In this document: positions 25,866-35,025 of the stretch, piece by piece
Numbering within the stretch: the stretch's first letter is position 1
Layout: each line of letters opens with the position of its first letter
Source: Nocardia sp.
GTDB lineage: Bacteria; Actinomycetota; Actinomycetes; Mycobacteriales; Mycobacteriaceae
DNA: 64,000 nucleotides
Reading direction: 5' to 3'
Assembly (NCBI RefSeq): GCF_025465275.1
Contig: NZ_JAODNK010000216.1
Location: 21,584-85,583 of the forward strand
Position numbers and translations under genes: made by a program
Notes under the pieces: generated by a model
What the model was told of the DNA's origin: nothing
What the model saw: the letters and a program-made list of their open reading frames with translations, nothing else
Databases searched by the model: none

Positions 25866-26324
25866 CTACCGTAGTGAGTGTCGAGCCAGGTCGAGGGCGA
25901 AGGTGAAACATCTTTCCACCGAGGGGCATTCGGTGAGATCGAGTTGATCGGCGATTCGTAGCGCCTCGATCGCATCGCCCGCCTGGAGCTCGATCGCTAT
26001 CGCGTGAAGCTCGACATTGAGCGGGCTGAACATGGTGTGCCCGACGTTGCCTGCCTGTTGTGACCGCGCCGCAATCGGATGGACGATGCTCAGCCGGTCC
26101 CGCGCTTCCCACAGCCGACCGGCACGTGCTTCGGCAACCGCCGCAACAAGTTGCAGGGCACCAGTCATCGCGATCGCGGCGGGGATGGGGCCGGCATCGA
26201 CAATCACGCTGTCGGCGGCGAGAGTGGTGAGTTCGATCGCCGCCTCGATACGTGCCCTGGTAAAGCGATAGCTATTGGCGTAGCGGTCTATTCGAGGGGG
26301 TGAGGGCGGCGGCGATGAGGACAC
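25866..26324 (-). pseudogene. Remnant of an XRE/TPR-type regulator C-terminal domain
   Basis: The open part reads AGPIPAAIAMTGALQLVAAVAEAR, TMFSPLNVELHAIAIELQAG and IADQLDLTECPSVERCFTFALDLAR, matching the TPR-like ligand domain of actinobacterial XRE regulators. There is no N-terminal HTH, and after the stop at 25866 similar residues (RHNIYRPRHCVG) appear in another frame near 25800, so the 3' end is frameshifted. Its 5' end overlaps the ThrE-like remnant. Confidence 0.5.
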
Positions 26325-26628
26325 CGAAGGCGATGGCGGCCATGAGCGACACCATGGAGGCGAAGTCGTCGATGCCCTGCACCTCCTGGCCGCCTATCCA
26401 GGATTCGAGCCCGCGCAATCCGTGCGAGCCGGGTGTGAGGATGAAGAATGCCGATTCGGCGAGCACGATCGCCTGCGCGCGATGGTCGTACGCCTGTGCG
26501 GCGCGCCGGAGCTGATGTTCGGTTTCCAGGGTGCCCTCGTAACTGCCCGACACCAGCGCGGCGGCGAGGTCGTGCAGCAGTTCGAGCACCCGGGTGGCAT
26601 CGGGGGCCGTGCGCACGGGTGCGGTCAT
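26272..26628 (-). pseudogene. Internally deleted ThrE-type threonine/serine exporter
   Basis: 118 codons. The start (VLELLHDLAAALVSGSYEGT, then HQLRRAAQAY) is the cytosolic N-terminus of DUF1212/ThrE exporters. It runs directly into AFFILTPGSHGLRGLESWIGG and VQGIDDFASMVSLMAAIAFG, which belong to the C-terminal membrane domain (DUF3815-like). The roughly 250-300 residues of membrane helices normally between are missing, with the frame kept. Unlikely to transport. Confidence 0.6.
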
Positions 26629-26737
26629 GGCGGTACTTCTTCTCCAGTCCGCGCCGATTCTGTTCTCCGTGGCTGCTGTCACAGGAGAATCTCAATAGCG
26701 GCTTTCACCTGGTGATCGGCCACAGGAGATCACATCA

Positions 26738-26759
26738 AATGCAATGTTTACGATGCATT
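26738..26759. promoter_or_regulatory. Inverted repeat upstream of the DUF7144-like gene
   Basis: AATGCA-N10-TGCATT, perfect 6-bp arms, 41 bp upstream of the ATG at 26801. Operator or promoter element candidate in an AT-richer stretch. Confidence 0.4.
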
Positions 26760-26800
26760 ATGAGTTGTCAACGTTACATTACCACTCTAGTTTCGAAGGT

Positions 26801-27208
26801 ATGACCTACCCGACCAAGGCCCATCCGGTGCGCCGCGAGCTCGCGGCAGGCACCTGTTTCGGCGCCGGAATACTGCTGTTCCTCGTCGGTGCGCTGTCGA
26901 TCCTGCAGGGCATCTCTGCCGTGGCCGATGACAACCTCTTCATCGTCGGCGTCGACTACGTCTACGAGCTGACCACCACCACGTGGGGCTGGATCCACAT
27001 CGCCCTCGGCGTCCTGCTGGCCCTCTGTGCCGCGGGACTGCTGGCCGGGCGGACCTGGGGCCGCGAGGCCGCGGTCACGCTCGCGGCGCTGTCCATCCTC
27101 GCGAACTTCCTGTGGCTGCCCTACGAGACGGCCTGGGCGGTGCTGATCATCGCGCTCGACGTGGTCGTCATCTGGGCCGTCACCACCTGGCGTCCGGCCG
27201 CCAACTGA
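26801..27208 (+). CDS. Four-helix membrane protein (DUF7144-like)
   Basis: 135 aa from ATG at 26801. Hydrophobic segments near residues 17-37, 62-82, 89-107 and 109-128. The motif TTTWGWIHIALGVLLALCAAGLLAGRTWGR near 58-88 and LPYETAWAVLIIALDVVVIWAV are typical of this small actinobacterial membrane family, whose role is unknown. It ends 28 bp before the M20 hydrolase gene, so the two may be co-transcribed. Confidence 0.82.
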   Translation: MTYPTKAHPVRRELAAGTCFGAGILLFLVGALSILQGISAVADDNLFIVGVDYVYELTTTTWGWIHIALGVLLALCAAGLLAGRTWGREAAVTLAALSILANFLWLPYETAWAVLIIALDVVVIWAVTTWRPAAN

Positions 27209-27236
27209 CCGATTCAACTCTCCCCGAGGAGGTTTC

Positions 27237-28526
27237 ATGAGCACCGCATCGATCTACGACGAACTGGATACCCGCGCGGCAGCCGTCGCCAACCAGGTGG
27301 TGAAATGGCGCCATCACCTGCACCGGCACCCCGAACTGTCGAATCGGGAAGGCGCCACCGCCACACTGATCGCCGAGCATCTGCGCGCGCTGAAACTGGA
27401 CGAGGTGCGCACCGGCATTGCCGGGCACGGCGTTGTCGGCGTGCTGCACGGCGGCCTGCGCGGTGACCGGGTGATCGCGCTGCGCGCCGATACCGACGCC
27501 CTGCCGGTCCAAGACCTCTCCGGCGTCGATTTCGCCTCGCACGTCATCGACAACAACTACCCTGGCGGACCCTTCCCGGTCTCGCACGCCTGCGGCCACG
27601 ACTGCCACACCGCCATGCTCATGGGCGCGGCCACCGTGCTCGCGGATATCCGCGACAAGCTCTCGGGCACAATGCTGTTCGTCTTCCAGCCCGCCGAGGA
27701 GGGCCCGCCGCCGGACGAGCGCGGCGGCGCCCGCGAAATGCTCGCCGAGGGCGCGCTCGACAATCCGCCCCCGACCATGGCCTTCGGGTTCCATGTCGCC
27801 CCATATCCCAAGGGCTACATCGGATATCGCGCCGGAAATCTGTTCGCCGCCTCCTGTCTGGTGAAGATCACCATCAATGGACAGCAGGTGCACGGCTCCA
27901 TGCCGTGGGCCGGAATCGATCCCATGCCCGCCGCCGGTGCGATTCTCACCGGAATCGGCCAGATCTACCGGCAGGTCAGCGCTTTCGACCCCATCACCGT
28001 CACCATCGGGCATATCGAGGATGTCGGCCGGTTCAATATCATCGGCCGGCATGCCACCCTGTGGGGCACCATCCGCTGCACCGTCGAATCCGATATGGGC
28101 GATGTCCAGCAGCGCGTCAGGACGCTGGCCGAGCAGACCTCCAAGGCTTACAACTGTTCGGCCACAGTCGAATTCCTGCAGGATGTGCCCGCCGTGCACA
28201 ATACGCAGGAGTGGGTGACCGCCGGGCTGCCGACCATGCGCCGAGTCGCCGGCGACAACAAGGTGATCGAGACGTTTCCCGGGCTGGGCTACGACGACGT
28301 CTCCGAGTTCGTCAATAAGTACGGCGGTCTGTATGTCCTTCTCGGCGTGCAGGATACGGAGCTGAGCCCCGGACAGCAGATACCCGTCCCGACGCCCGGC
28401 GGCCGCGGCATGTACGTCAACCACAATCCGCACTTCTATGCCGACGACGACACCCTCGTCACCGGCGTACGACTGCACTGCCACGCGGCGCACGACCACC
28501 TGGCGGGCGATCTCGAACCTCGATGA
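27237..28526 (+). CDS. M20-family metal-dependent amidohydrolase
   Basis: 429 aa. HHLHRHPELSNREGAT near residues 25-40 and the metal ligands in SHACGHDCHTAML near 120-132 (His and Asp) and FQPAEEGPPPDERG near 148-160 mark the peptidase M20D group that cleaves N-acyl or hippurate-like amides. The dimerisation domain lies around 200-310. The ATG follows GAGGAGG. It overlaps the ChaA-like antiporter gene (ATGA at 28523-28526). Confidence 0.92.
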   Translation: MSTASIYDELDTRAAAVANQVVKWRHHLHRHPELSNREGATATLIAEHLRALKLDEVRTGIAGHGVVGVLHGGLRGDRVIALRADTDALPVQDLSGVDFASHVIDNNYPGGPFPVSHACGHDCHTAMLMGAATVLADIRDKLSGTMLFVFQPAEEGPPPDERGGAREMLAEGALDNPPPTMAFGFHVAPYPKGYIGYRAGNLFAASCLVKITINGQQVHGSMPWAGIDPMPAAGAILTGIGQIYRQVSAFDPITVTIGHIEDVGRFNIIGRHATLWGTIRCTVESDMGDVQQRVRTLAEQTSKAYNCSATVEFLQDVPAVHNTQEWVTAGLPTMRRVAGDNKVIETFPGLGYDDVSEFVNKYGGLYVLLGVQDTELSPGQQIPVPTPGGRGMYVNHNPHFYADDDTLVTGVRLHCHAAHDHLAGDLEPR

Positions 28527-29650
28527 CCGCCACGTGCCTGGATCGCCCGCATCCCGACACCGAGGAAACATTGCCTTACAAGAGAATTCGCTGGAATGTC
28601 TTGGTCCCCATAGTGGCAGTTCTGGCCCTTGCCGGGGTATGGGACCGGGAACTGTCTCTGCTCGCCGATATCCCTATCGTCGTCCTGCTGCTCGGTGCGG
28701 TGCTGGCCGCGGTTCACCACGCGGAGGTGGTGGCGCACCGGGTGGGGGAGCCGTTCGGTGCGCTGGTGCTCGCGGTCGCCGTGACGGTGATCGAGGTGGG
28801 ATTGATTCTGACCCTGATGGTTTCGGGCGGTGACAAATCCGCACCGCTGGCCCGGGACACCGTCTTCGCGGCGGTCATGATCACCTGCAATGGCATCTTC
28901 GGTCTCGCACTGCTGGTCGGCGCGCTCCGGCGCCGGGTCGCGGTCTTCAACTCCGAGGGCACGGGCGCGGCGCTGGCAACGGTGGCAGCGCTGGCGACCC
29001 TGACCCTGGTGCTGCCGACCTTCACCACCAGTGAACCGGGCCCTCGATTCTCCTCCGCCCAGCTCGCTTTCGCGGCGGTCGCATCACTGGTGCTCTACGG
29101 CAGCTTCGTGGCCGTGCAGACCCTGCGGCACCGCGACGACTTCCTGCCCGTCGAACCGGAGCGCGTAGCGGTCGCAGACCAAACGCCACCGTCCCAGCGT
29201 GCGACCTGGGCCAGTCTCGGACTGCTGATCATGGCCCTGGTGGGTGTGGTCGGCCTGGCCAAGACGGTCTCCCCGGCCATCGAATCCGGCGTCGACGCAG
29301 CCGGATTGCCGCGTGCGGCCGTCGGCGTGGTGATCGCCATGCTGGTACTGCTGCCCGAGGCATTGGCAGCACTGCGCGCCGCCCGCGACGGCAGAGTGCA
29401 GATCAGCCTCAACCTCGCCCTCGGATCAGCCATGGCGAGTATCGGACTCACCATTCCCGCCATTGCGGTGGCTTCGATCTGGCTGGATCCGCCCCTGCTG
29501 CTGGGACTGGGCGCGACCGAAATGGTGCTGCTCGCCCTGACTGTCGTGGTCGGTGTGCTCACCGTGGTCCCAGGCCGGGCGACCCTACTGCAGGGCGCGG
29601 TGCACCTGACCCTGTTCGCCGCCTTCGTCTTCCTCGCGGTCGCACCCTGA
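28523..29650 (+). CDS. ChaA-like calcium/proton antiporter
   Basis: 375 aa with about 10-11 membrane helices in two inverted repeats. The first repeat carries VAHRVGEPFGALVLAVAVTVIEVGLILTLM, the second LLPEALAALRAARDGRVQISLNLALGSAMASIGLTIP, both with the acidic residues and G-E/G-S-A patterns of the CaCA superfamily. The likely role is Ca2+ (or Na+) export in exchange for H+. Translationally coupled to the M20 hydrolase, although the functional link is unclear. Confidence 0.85.
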   Translation: MTATCLDRPHPDTEETLPYKRIRWNVLVPIVAVLALAGVWDRELSLLADIPIVVLLLGAVLAAVHHAEVVAHRVGEPFGALVLAVAVTVIEVGLILTLMVSGGDKSAPLARDTVFAAVMITCNGIFGLALLVGALRRRVAVFNSEGTGAALATVAALATLTLVLPTFTTSEPGPRFSSAQLAFAAVASLVLYGSFVAVQTLRHRDDFLPVEPERVAVADQTPPSQRATWASLGLLIMALVGVVGLAKTVSPAIESGVDAAGLPRAAVGVVIAMLVLLPEALAALRAARDGRVQISLNLALGSAMASIGLTIPAIAVASIWLDPPLLLGLGATEMVLLALTVVVGVLTVVPGRATLLQGAVHLTLFAAFVFLAVAP

Positions 29651-29688
29651 TCACCCCCCTACGAACACCGAAAGGAATTGAGAGACAG

Positions 29689-30399
29689 ATGGATTGGATC
29701 GTCGCACCGGAGGAACTGGCCGATCGCTGGACCACTGTCGACAGCCACAGTTACCCGTACCCACTCTCGGTGCAGACCCGGCGCCCCGCGGACCGGACGA
29801 GTGCACGACGCTTCGCCCACCCCGAGTTCGACGTGGCGCTAGGGGTTCTCGTCGAACCGGAGCTACGCATCACCGTCGAGGGCGAGCATCCCGACTCCCC
29901 GCACACCGTCCGCATGCTCGGCTGTGTCGGCAACGGTGCGGGTGCGCTGGCTGTGCAAACCTGCAATGCCGCATCCGATCACGCAGGGGCGGTGCATATC
30001 TGGTTCGGCGACAGTACCCAGCTGGCCGGGCGGATCGCCTATGCGCTGCCACTGGTGCACGGCGGCAGGGAACAGCCGTGCACCGTCCCGGCCGCAGAGC
30101 TGCGCCGGGGTTGCGCGCCCGTCGAAGCGGCGCTGGGCGCCGGAGATATCGATCTCGCCCGCCGTCTGCTGTGCGCGACACGAATCGCGGAGGGCCACTT
30201 GTGCATCGAAAGCGGCCCCGCTGCAGCAGAATCCGCCCCCTGCATGCTCATGGCCTGGATCGATGTGGCGGGCGACGGCCGCTATCTGATGCATTCCGAC
30301 CAGGACGTCCGGATCATCCCAGGTTCACCCGCCGCTGTCAGCCGTGAACTCGATCGGGCCATCACCGCACGTGCAGGTGATGTCCGGCTGGCCTGCTGA
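29689..30399 (+). CDS. EspG-like ESX secretion-associated protein
   Basis: 236 aa. The start (WIVAPEELADRWTTVDSHSYPYPL), VALGVLVEPELRITVEGEHPDSPHTVRML and the strand VHIWFGDSTQLAGRIAYALP follow the pattern of EspG-family chaperones of type VII secretion, which bind PE/PPE-like substrates. Nocardiae carry many orphan copies without an ESX locus nearby, as here. Assignment is by pattern only. GAAAGGAATTGAG precedes the start. Confidence 0.65.
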   Translation: MDWIVAPEELADRWTTVDSHSYPYPLSVQTRRPADRTSARRFAHPEFDVALGVLVEPELRITVEGEHPDSPHTVRMLGCVGNGAGALAVQTCNAASDHAGAVHIWFGDSTQLAGRIAYALPLVHGGREQPCTVPAAELRRGCAPVEAALGAGDIDLARRLLCATRIAEGHLCIESGPAAAESAPCMLMAWIDVAGDGRYLMHSDQDVRIIPGSPAAVSRELDRAITARAGDVRLAC

Positions 30400-30400
30400 T

Positions 30401-31141
30401 CTATTGCAGGCGATCCGATTCCGCTGCGGCCGGCCGCTCACGCAGGATGCGATAGCCGAGGATTCCGGAGATCGCGTACGCGACCACCATCACAGCCGCA
30501 GTGGGCCAAGCCCAGCTGACATACCAGTCGCCGAATCGGTTGGGCCAGATGCTCTCCACAATCAGCAGTGCGATCAGCACAGTACCGATGCCAGCGCCGA
30601 TCGCCATGGGCAGCAGGGCGATTCGAGTCTGCTGGGTCGAATGCGGATATGAATACGCGAGCGAGGCGAGGACCGCGACATTGGCCACGAACAACGCCAC
30701 CGCGGTCACATAGACGTAGACGAGCGCCAGACCGCGCAGGTTCCCGACATACATCGTCGATGTCACGTGCGCCTCGGAGACGGCGTAGAGCACGACCGAC
30801 AGCACGGCGCTCGCCGCGAAGATCCCGCCGATCCAGCGGGTCAGATGCCGGTGCCCCCACGCCTGCCCCACGGTCAGCACCAGACAGGCGGCTGCCGCGA
30901 GCGTGATGAGATTGCCGATCAGATTGCTGACATTGGCCAATCGCACATGCTCGGGCGTGGCCTGATCGACCCATTCATTATTGATGATGGCCGGCTGATC
31001 GAGGATTGCCGCGACCATGAGCAGGGCGAGTGCGACGGTCAGCGGCCGCGACCCCGGATGGCTGCGCCACAGCGTCAATCGCAGCCCGACGGCGACCGCC
31101 CCCGCTGCCCCCGCGACCGTCAGCAGGACGGGCACCATCAC
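30401..31141 (-). CDS. Seven-helix membrane protein (MAB_1171c-like)
   Basis: 246 aa with hydrophobic segments near 4-22, 33-50, 68-92, 103-123, 131-160, 173-195 and 210-233. It resembles the membrane domain of MAB_1171c-type putative transporters, which in actinobacteria usually sit beside a small XRE gene and an ImmA/IrrE-type protein; only the XRE partner is present here, overlapping by 4 bp (31138-31141). Function unknown. Confidence 0.6.
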   Translation of the reverse strand: MMVPVLLTVAGAAGAVAVGLRLTLWRSHPGSRPLTVALALLMVAAILDQPAIINNEWVDQATPEHVRLANVSNLIGNLITLAAAACLVLTVGQAWGHRHLTRWIGGIFAASAVLSVVLYAVSEAHVTSTMYVGNLRGLALVYVYVTAVALFVANVAVLASLAYSYPHSTQQTRIALLPMAIGAGIGTVLIALLIVESIWPNRFGDWYVSWAWPTAAVMVVAYAISGILGYRILRERPAAAESDRLQ

Positions 31142-31548
31142 AGCATCCCCTCTCCGATCTTGCGCCGCTTGATCCTTCGGCCGTGCGTGTCCTCTTTCTC
31201 ATCCGGAGGCTCCGCGTCCTTCTCGGTGCGCCGGCGTCCCTCGACGGCGAACCGCTCGCGCGCCGCCGCCTCCTCGAGCAGTTGCAGCATCGGCACCGCG
31301 CTGAGCGCGTCCTTGGTGGCCGCATGGTCGACATCGCTGCGCGTGAGCAGCCCGGCCGCGATCAGTCCCTCCACCGGATTCGCCCCGTATGCCCGGGCCA
31401 GTTCGATCACGGTGTCCGCCACCGGCGGATCCGATTCCTCCAGATGCCGCTTGATCCGCGGCCCATTGCTGTCCAAGCGTTCCGCAATAGCGCGGGTACT
31501 CGCCCCGCGCGTAATGGTCCGCTTCCAAGCGTCGAACGCCTGGCTCAT
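31138..31548 (-). CDS. Small XRE-type DNA-binding protein
   Basis: 136 aa. The first 60 residues form an HTH (GASTRAIAERLDSNGPRIKRHLEE, then VIELARAYGANPVEGLIAAG) as in the XRE proteins paired with MAB_1171c-like membrane proteins. The C-terminus is highly charged (Arg/Lys/Asp/Glu). Co-transcribed with the membrane gene through an ATGA overlap; likely regulator of the pair. Confidence 0.75.
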   Translation of the reverse strand: MSQAFDAWKRTITRGASTRAIAERLDSNGPRIKRHLEESDPPVADTVIELARAYGANPVEGLIAAGLLTRSDVDHAATKDALSAVPMLQLLEEAAARERFAVEGRRRTEKDAEPPDEKEDTHGRRIKRRKIGEGML

Positions 31549-31799
31549 CGTCGCATCATCCTCGGGTCGGTCGCTGTTTTCGCCTGCGCCGAGGATAGTC
31601 CAGGGAGTGGAATTTATCCAACATCGCAGCGAAATCGTTGCGCATGTCCGGATTGGTCAAACTGCCGGTGCAAGGGATATTTGCGTGCAGAGATGGGACT
31701 GAGAGCAGGATGCGACGGAACGATCTGGTTGTGTGATGTATTGGATACGTTCCGCTGGATGCGAAGCTACGATGGCCGGATGCCTAGGGTGGATCTCCG

Positions 31800-33122
31800 A
31801 TGAGCGTCGCCGTTGCCCTGTTCACCAGGGACCTGCGGGTCCATGACAATCCGGTGCTGGCTGCGGCCTGTCGTGCCGGTGCGGTGGTGCCCCTGTTCGT
31901 TGTCGACGACAGAATCCTCGAGCGGGCCTCCCCCTCAGCGAATCGAATTCGATTCCTGCTGGCGGCGCTCGGTGAGCTCGATACGGAATTGCGGGCCGTC
32001 GGCGGACGACTGGTAGTGCGGCGAGGGGATATCGCCGAGCAAGTCGCACAGGTGGTCGCCGAGACCGGCGCGACCGAGGTGCATATCGCCTCGGATGTGA
32101 GCGGGTACAGCACTGCGCGAGCCCGGCGGCTACGGGATCGACTGGGACACAGCGATTGTCGGCTGACAGTGCATTCGGGATCGGTGAGCATCGTCGACCC
32201 TTCCGATCTGCGCCCGGCGACCGGGCGGGATCACTTCGCGGTCTTCACGCCGTACTTCCGCCGATGGCTGGAAACCCCGCTGCGTAGTGCCGTGGCACGA
32301 CCCGGCGACGTGACAGTGCCGGATATCGCCGGTGCGGAACTGCCCGACTTCACCGCTCTCAGTTCGGCGGAAAGCTCCCCGCAATTGGCCGTGGGAGGCG
32401 AGACCACCGGCCGGAAGCTCTTGCGCGACTGGCTTTCCGGCCCCGTCGGTGAATACGCCTCCGCCAGCGACGATCTGGCCGCTGACGCCACCTCCCGCCT
32501 GGCTTCCTACCTGCACTTCGGCTGCCTGTCACCCACCGAAATGGTCCGGCGCACCGACCTGTCCACTCCCGGCGGCTATGCCTTCGCCCGCCAATTGGCT
32601 TGGCGCGACTTCAACAACCAGATCCTGGCCGCCCGGCCCGAGGTCGCCACCCAGGACTACCGCCCCCGCCCCGCCCCCTGGCGTAATGATCCCCACGCGG
32701 TCGCCGCCTGGTGCGCGGGCCGCACCGGATATCCCGTCATCGACGCGGGCATGCGCCAACTACTGGCCGAAGGCTGGATGCCTGGCCGCGCCCGCCTGAT
32801 CGCGGCAAGCTTCCTCAGCAAATCCCTCGGCATCGATTGGCGCATCGGCGCAGCCCATTTCCAGCGCTGGCTCGTCGACGGCGATGTCGCCAATAACCAG
32901 CTCAACTGGCAGTGGGCCGCCGGCACCGGCACCGACACCCGCCCCAACCGTGTCCTGAACCCCATCCGCCAAGCCGACCGCTACGACCCCGACGGCAATT
33001 ACGCCCGCCGCTGGCTTCCCGAGCTCGCCCATCTCCCCGGCGCTGACATCCACAAACCCTGGCGAGCACCCCTGCTCGCCCCCGACTACCCTGCCCCGCT
33101 CATCGAATGCAACGGCATGTGA
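31800..33122 (+). CDS. phrB: Deoxyribodipyrimidine photolyase
   Basis: 440 aa. An N-terminal alpha/beta antenna-cofactor domain (SVAVALFTRDLRVHDNPVL) is followed by the all-helical FAD domain with the conserved TGYPVIDAGMRQL near 309-321, WMPGRARLIAASFLSKSL, and NNQLNWQWAAGTGTDTRPNRVLNP near 362-385. It repairs cyclobutane pyrimidine dimers using blue light; the full set of FAD-binding motifs favours photolyase over cryptochrome. It stands alone, converging with the deaminase gene. Confidence 0.93.
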   Translation: MSVAVALFTRDLRVHDNPVLAAACRAGAVVPLFVVDDRILERASPSANRIRFLLAALGELDTELRAVGGRLVVRRGDIAEQVAQVVAETGATEVHIASDVSGYSTARARRLRDRLGHSDCRLTVHSGSVSIVDPSDLRPATGRDHFAVFTPYFRRWLETPLRSAVARPGDVTVPDIAGAELPDFTALSSAESSPQLAVGGETTGRKLLRDWLSGPVGEYASASDDLAADATSRLASYLHFGCLSPTEMVRRTDLSTPGGYAFARQLAWRDFNNQILAARPEVATQDYRPRPAPWRNDPHAVAAWCAGRTGYPVIDAGMRQLLAEGWMPGRARLIAASFLSKSLGIDWRIGAAHFQRWLVDGDVANNQLNWQWAAGTGTDTRPNRVLNPIRQADRYDPDGNYARRWLPELAHLPGADIHKPWRAPLLAPDYPAPLIECNGM

Positions 33123-33141
33123 TCGACGAAATGCGTTGCGC

Positions 33142-33675
33142 CTATTGCCAGAACCCTTCGTGCGCGGCAGCGGCCTCGTCCTCCAGCATCGGCCCGTACA
33201 CCTCGATGCTGCGCTGACCGCGCGCGAAGACTTCGCGGCAGGGGAGCGCGAATGTGGGGTTCTCGGGGTTGTCGCCGGTGAGGGCGAGAAGTTTCTCCTC
33301 GGAGAGGGCATATACAACTCGCCCGATGCCGGTCCAGTAAATCGCCCCGGCGCACATGACGCAGGGTTCGGCGCTGGTATACAGCGTCGCCCGCGCGAGT
33401 TCGTCTGCCGTGAGGTGCTTTACGGCCTCCGCAGCGGCGGAGAGCTCGGCATGCTGTGTCGGGTCGCCCTCCGGAGGCGTGGAATTATTGCCCCGCTGCG
33501 CGACAATCACACCGTTCTCATCGGCCACGAGTGCGCCGAAGGGATGCCGCCCCCGCTCGCGAGAGGCAACCGATTCTTCGATCGCCGCGCGCAGCCGGGC
33601 GAGATCACCGGGCGGCAGTTCCGAGTTGCCGGGGGAGCTCGGACTGGACTGGGCACTTGCTGTCATGATGCTCAT
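33142..33675 (-). CDS. Nucleoside/base deaminase (guanine-deaminase-like)
   Basis: 177 aa zinc deaminase of the CDA fold: the H-A-E catalytic motif is in QHAELSAAAEA near residues 74-84 and the second zinc motif in EPCVMCAGAIYW near 104-115. The ending HEGFWQ resembles GuaD-type guanine deaminases (HEDFWK in Bacillus). It is the last gene of a permease-amidohydrolase-deaminase operon, 3 bp after the amidohydrolase stop. Converts guanine, or a related base, to its oxo form with ammonia release. Confidence 0.85.
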   Translation of the reverse strand: MSIMTASAQSSPSSPGNSELPPGDLARLRAAIEESVASRERGRHPFGALVADENGVIVAQRGNNSTPPEGDPTQHAELSAAAEAVKHLTADELARATLYTSAEPCVMCAGAIYWTGIGRVVYALSEEKLLALTGDNPENPTFALPCREVFARGQRSIEVYGPMLEDEAAAAHEGFWQ

Positions 33676-33678
33676 CTT

Positions 33679-35025
33679 TCAGGACCTCTCTCGGGTCAGG
33701 TCGGCGCGCCGCGCGAAGAGTTCTTCGGCGGCACTCTGGGCTCGTGCCCGGATCACTTCGGTATCGACGGTCAGCACCTTCCCGGCATCGACTACCAGAC
33801 GCCCGTCGACATACACCTGGGCGACATCCGCGGCCGAGGCCGAGAACACCAGGTGCGCAACAGCATTGAAGTCGTCGCCATGCAGCAGCGGCGTCGTGTG
33901 CAGGCCACGGAGATCCACCAGCACAACATCGGCCTTCTTGCCGGGTTCGAGTGATCCGGTCTCGCTGTCGAGCCCCAGGGCGCGGGCGCCGTCGATGGTC
34001 GCCATGGTCAGCAGGTCCCACGGGTCGCCCGTGGTCGGATCGAGGGTGGTGACCTTCTGCAGCAGCGAGCCGAATTTCATCTCCTCGAGCAGATCCAGAT
34101 TATTGTTCTCCTTCTCGCCGTCACTGCCCAGGCCGACGGTAATTCCCTTGTTGCGCATGGCGATCACCGGCGCGGGTCCCGAGGACAGCTTCATATTCGA
34201 GCACGGGCAGTGCGCCACACTGGTTCCGGTCTGCGCGAGGATCTCCATCTCCCGGTCGTCGACCCACACGCAGTGCGCCACCACGGTGCGTGGGCCGAGA
34301 ATGCCGCGATGCAGGAACTCCTCGATCGGCCGGCGGCCGAATCTGCGCAGCGATTCCTGGACTTCGGAAGTGGTTTCCGAGGAATGCGTATGCAGACCGG
34401 TGTCGAACTCGTCGGCGAGGGCGGCCGCGGCGGTGAAAGCCTCCGGGCTGCAATAGAACAGGTGCTCGAGTCCGACCCAGGCGCGAACCCGGTCATCGGC
34501 GTAGGTGCGGTAGTTTTCGAGCAGTCTGCGATTGCTCGCGAGGGTTTCGAAGTAGTCGTATCCCGGCAGATCGGCGACGTACGGGACGAGCGTGGCCCGG
34601 AGCCCGATTGCCTCGGCGGCGTGCGCGGAACCCTCCATATAGCGCCACATATCCATTACCGAGGTGGTGCCGCCGCGCAGCGCCTCGGTGTAGCACAGCA
34701 GCGATGCCGCCTCGGCGATGTCCGGCGTCAGCGCGCGATGTGCGGGATCGACATAGTCGCGCAACCAATCCCACAGTGACTTGGATTCGGCGGTCCCGCG
34801 CAGCAGGCCGGAGTGCAGGTGGCAGTTGTGCAGTCCGGGAATGACGGCGTGACCGGTGGCATCCACGACAATCGCATCGGTGGCCGCCGCATCCAGTTGT
34901 GCGACGGTTCCGACGGCGGTGATGCGGCCGTTCTCGATCAGTACCGAACCGGGATCGAACACCGCTCTGTCTCCGGCGCTGGGGATGACGATGCCATTGC
35001 GAATCAGAGTGCGAGGCGAGATCAT
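33679..35025 (-). CDS. Amidohydrolase (TRZ/ATZ/cytosine-deaminase-like)
   Basis: 448 aa TIM-barrel metal hydrolase. GLHNCHLHSGLLRG near residues 58-71 holds the HxH metal pair; THSSETTSEV near 213, VVAHCVWVDD near 252 and VGLGSDGEKENNNLD near 300 supply the remaining His and Asp ligands. The family removes amino groups from nitrogen heterocycles (8-oxoguanine, S-adenosylhomocysteine, triazines). The frame is open upstream of 35025 but that is antisense-like; the ATG chosen overlaps the permease stop by 4 bp and has AAAGGG upstream. Confidence 0.85.
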   Translation of the reverse strand: MISPRTLIRNGIVIPSAGDRAVFDPGSVLIENGRITAVGTVAQLDAAATDAIVVDATGHAVIPGLHNCHLHSGLLRGTAESKSLWDWLRDYVDPAHRALTPDIAEAASLLCYTEALRGGTTSVMDMWRYMEGSAHAAEAIGLRATLVPYVADLPGYDYFETLASNRRLLENYRTYADDRVRAWVGLEHLFYCSPEAFTAAAALADEFDTGLHTHSSETTSEVQESLRRFGRRPIEEFLHRGILGPRTVVAHCVWVDDREMEILAQTGTSVAHCPCSNMKLSSGPAPVIAMRNKGITVGLGSDGEKENNNLDLLEEMKFGSLLQKVTTLDPTTGDPWDLLTMATIDGARALGLDSETGSLEPGKKADVVLVDLRGLHTTPLLHGDDFNAVAHLVFSASAADVAQVYVDGRLVVDAGKVLTVDTEVIRARAQSAAEELFARRADLTRERS

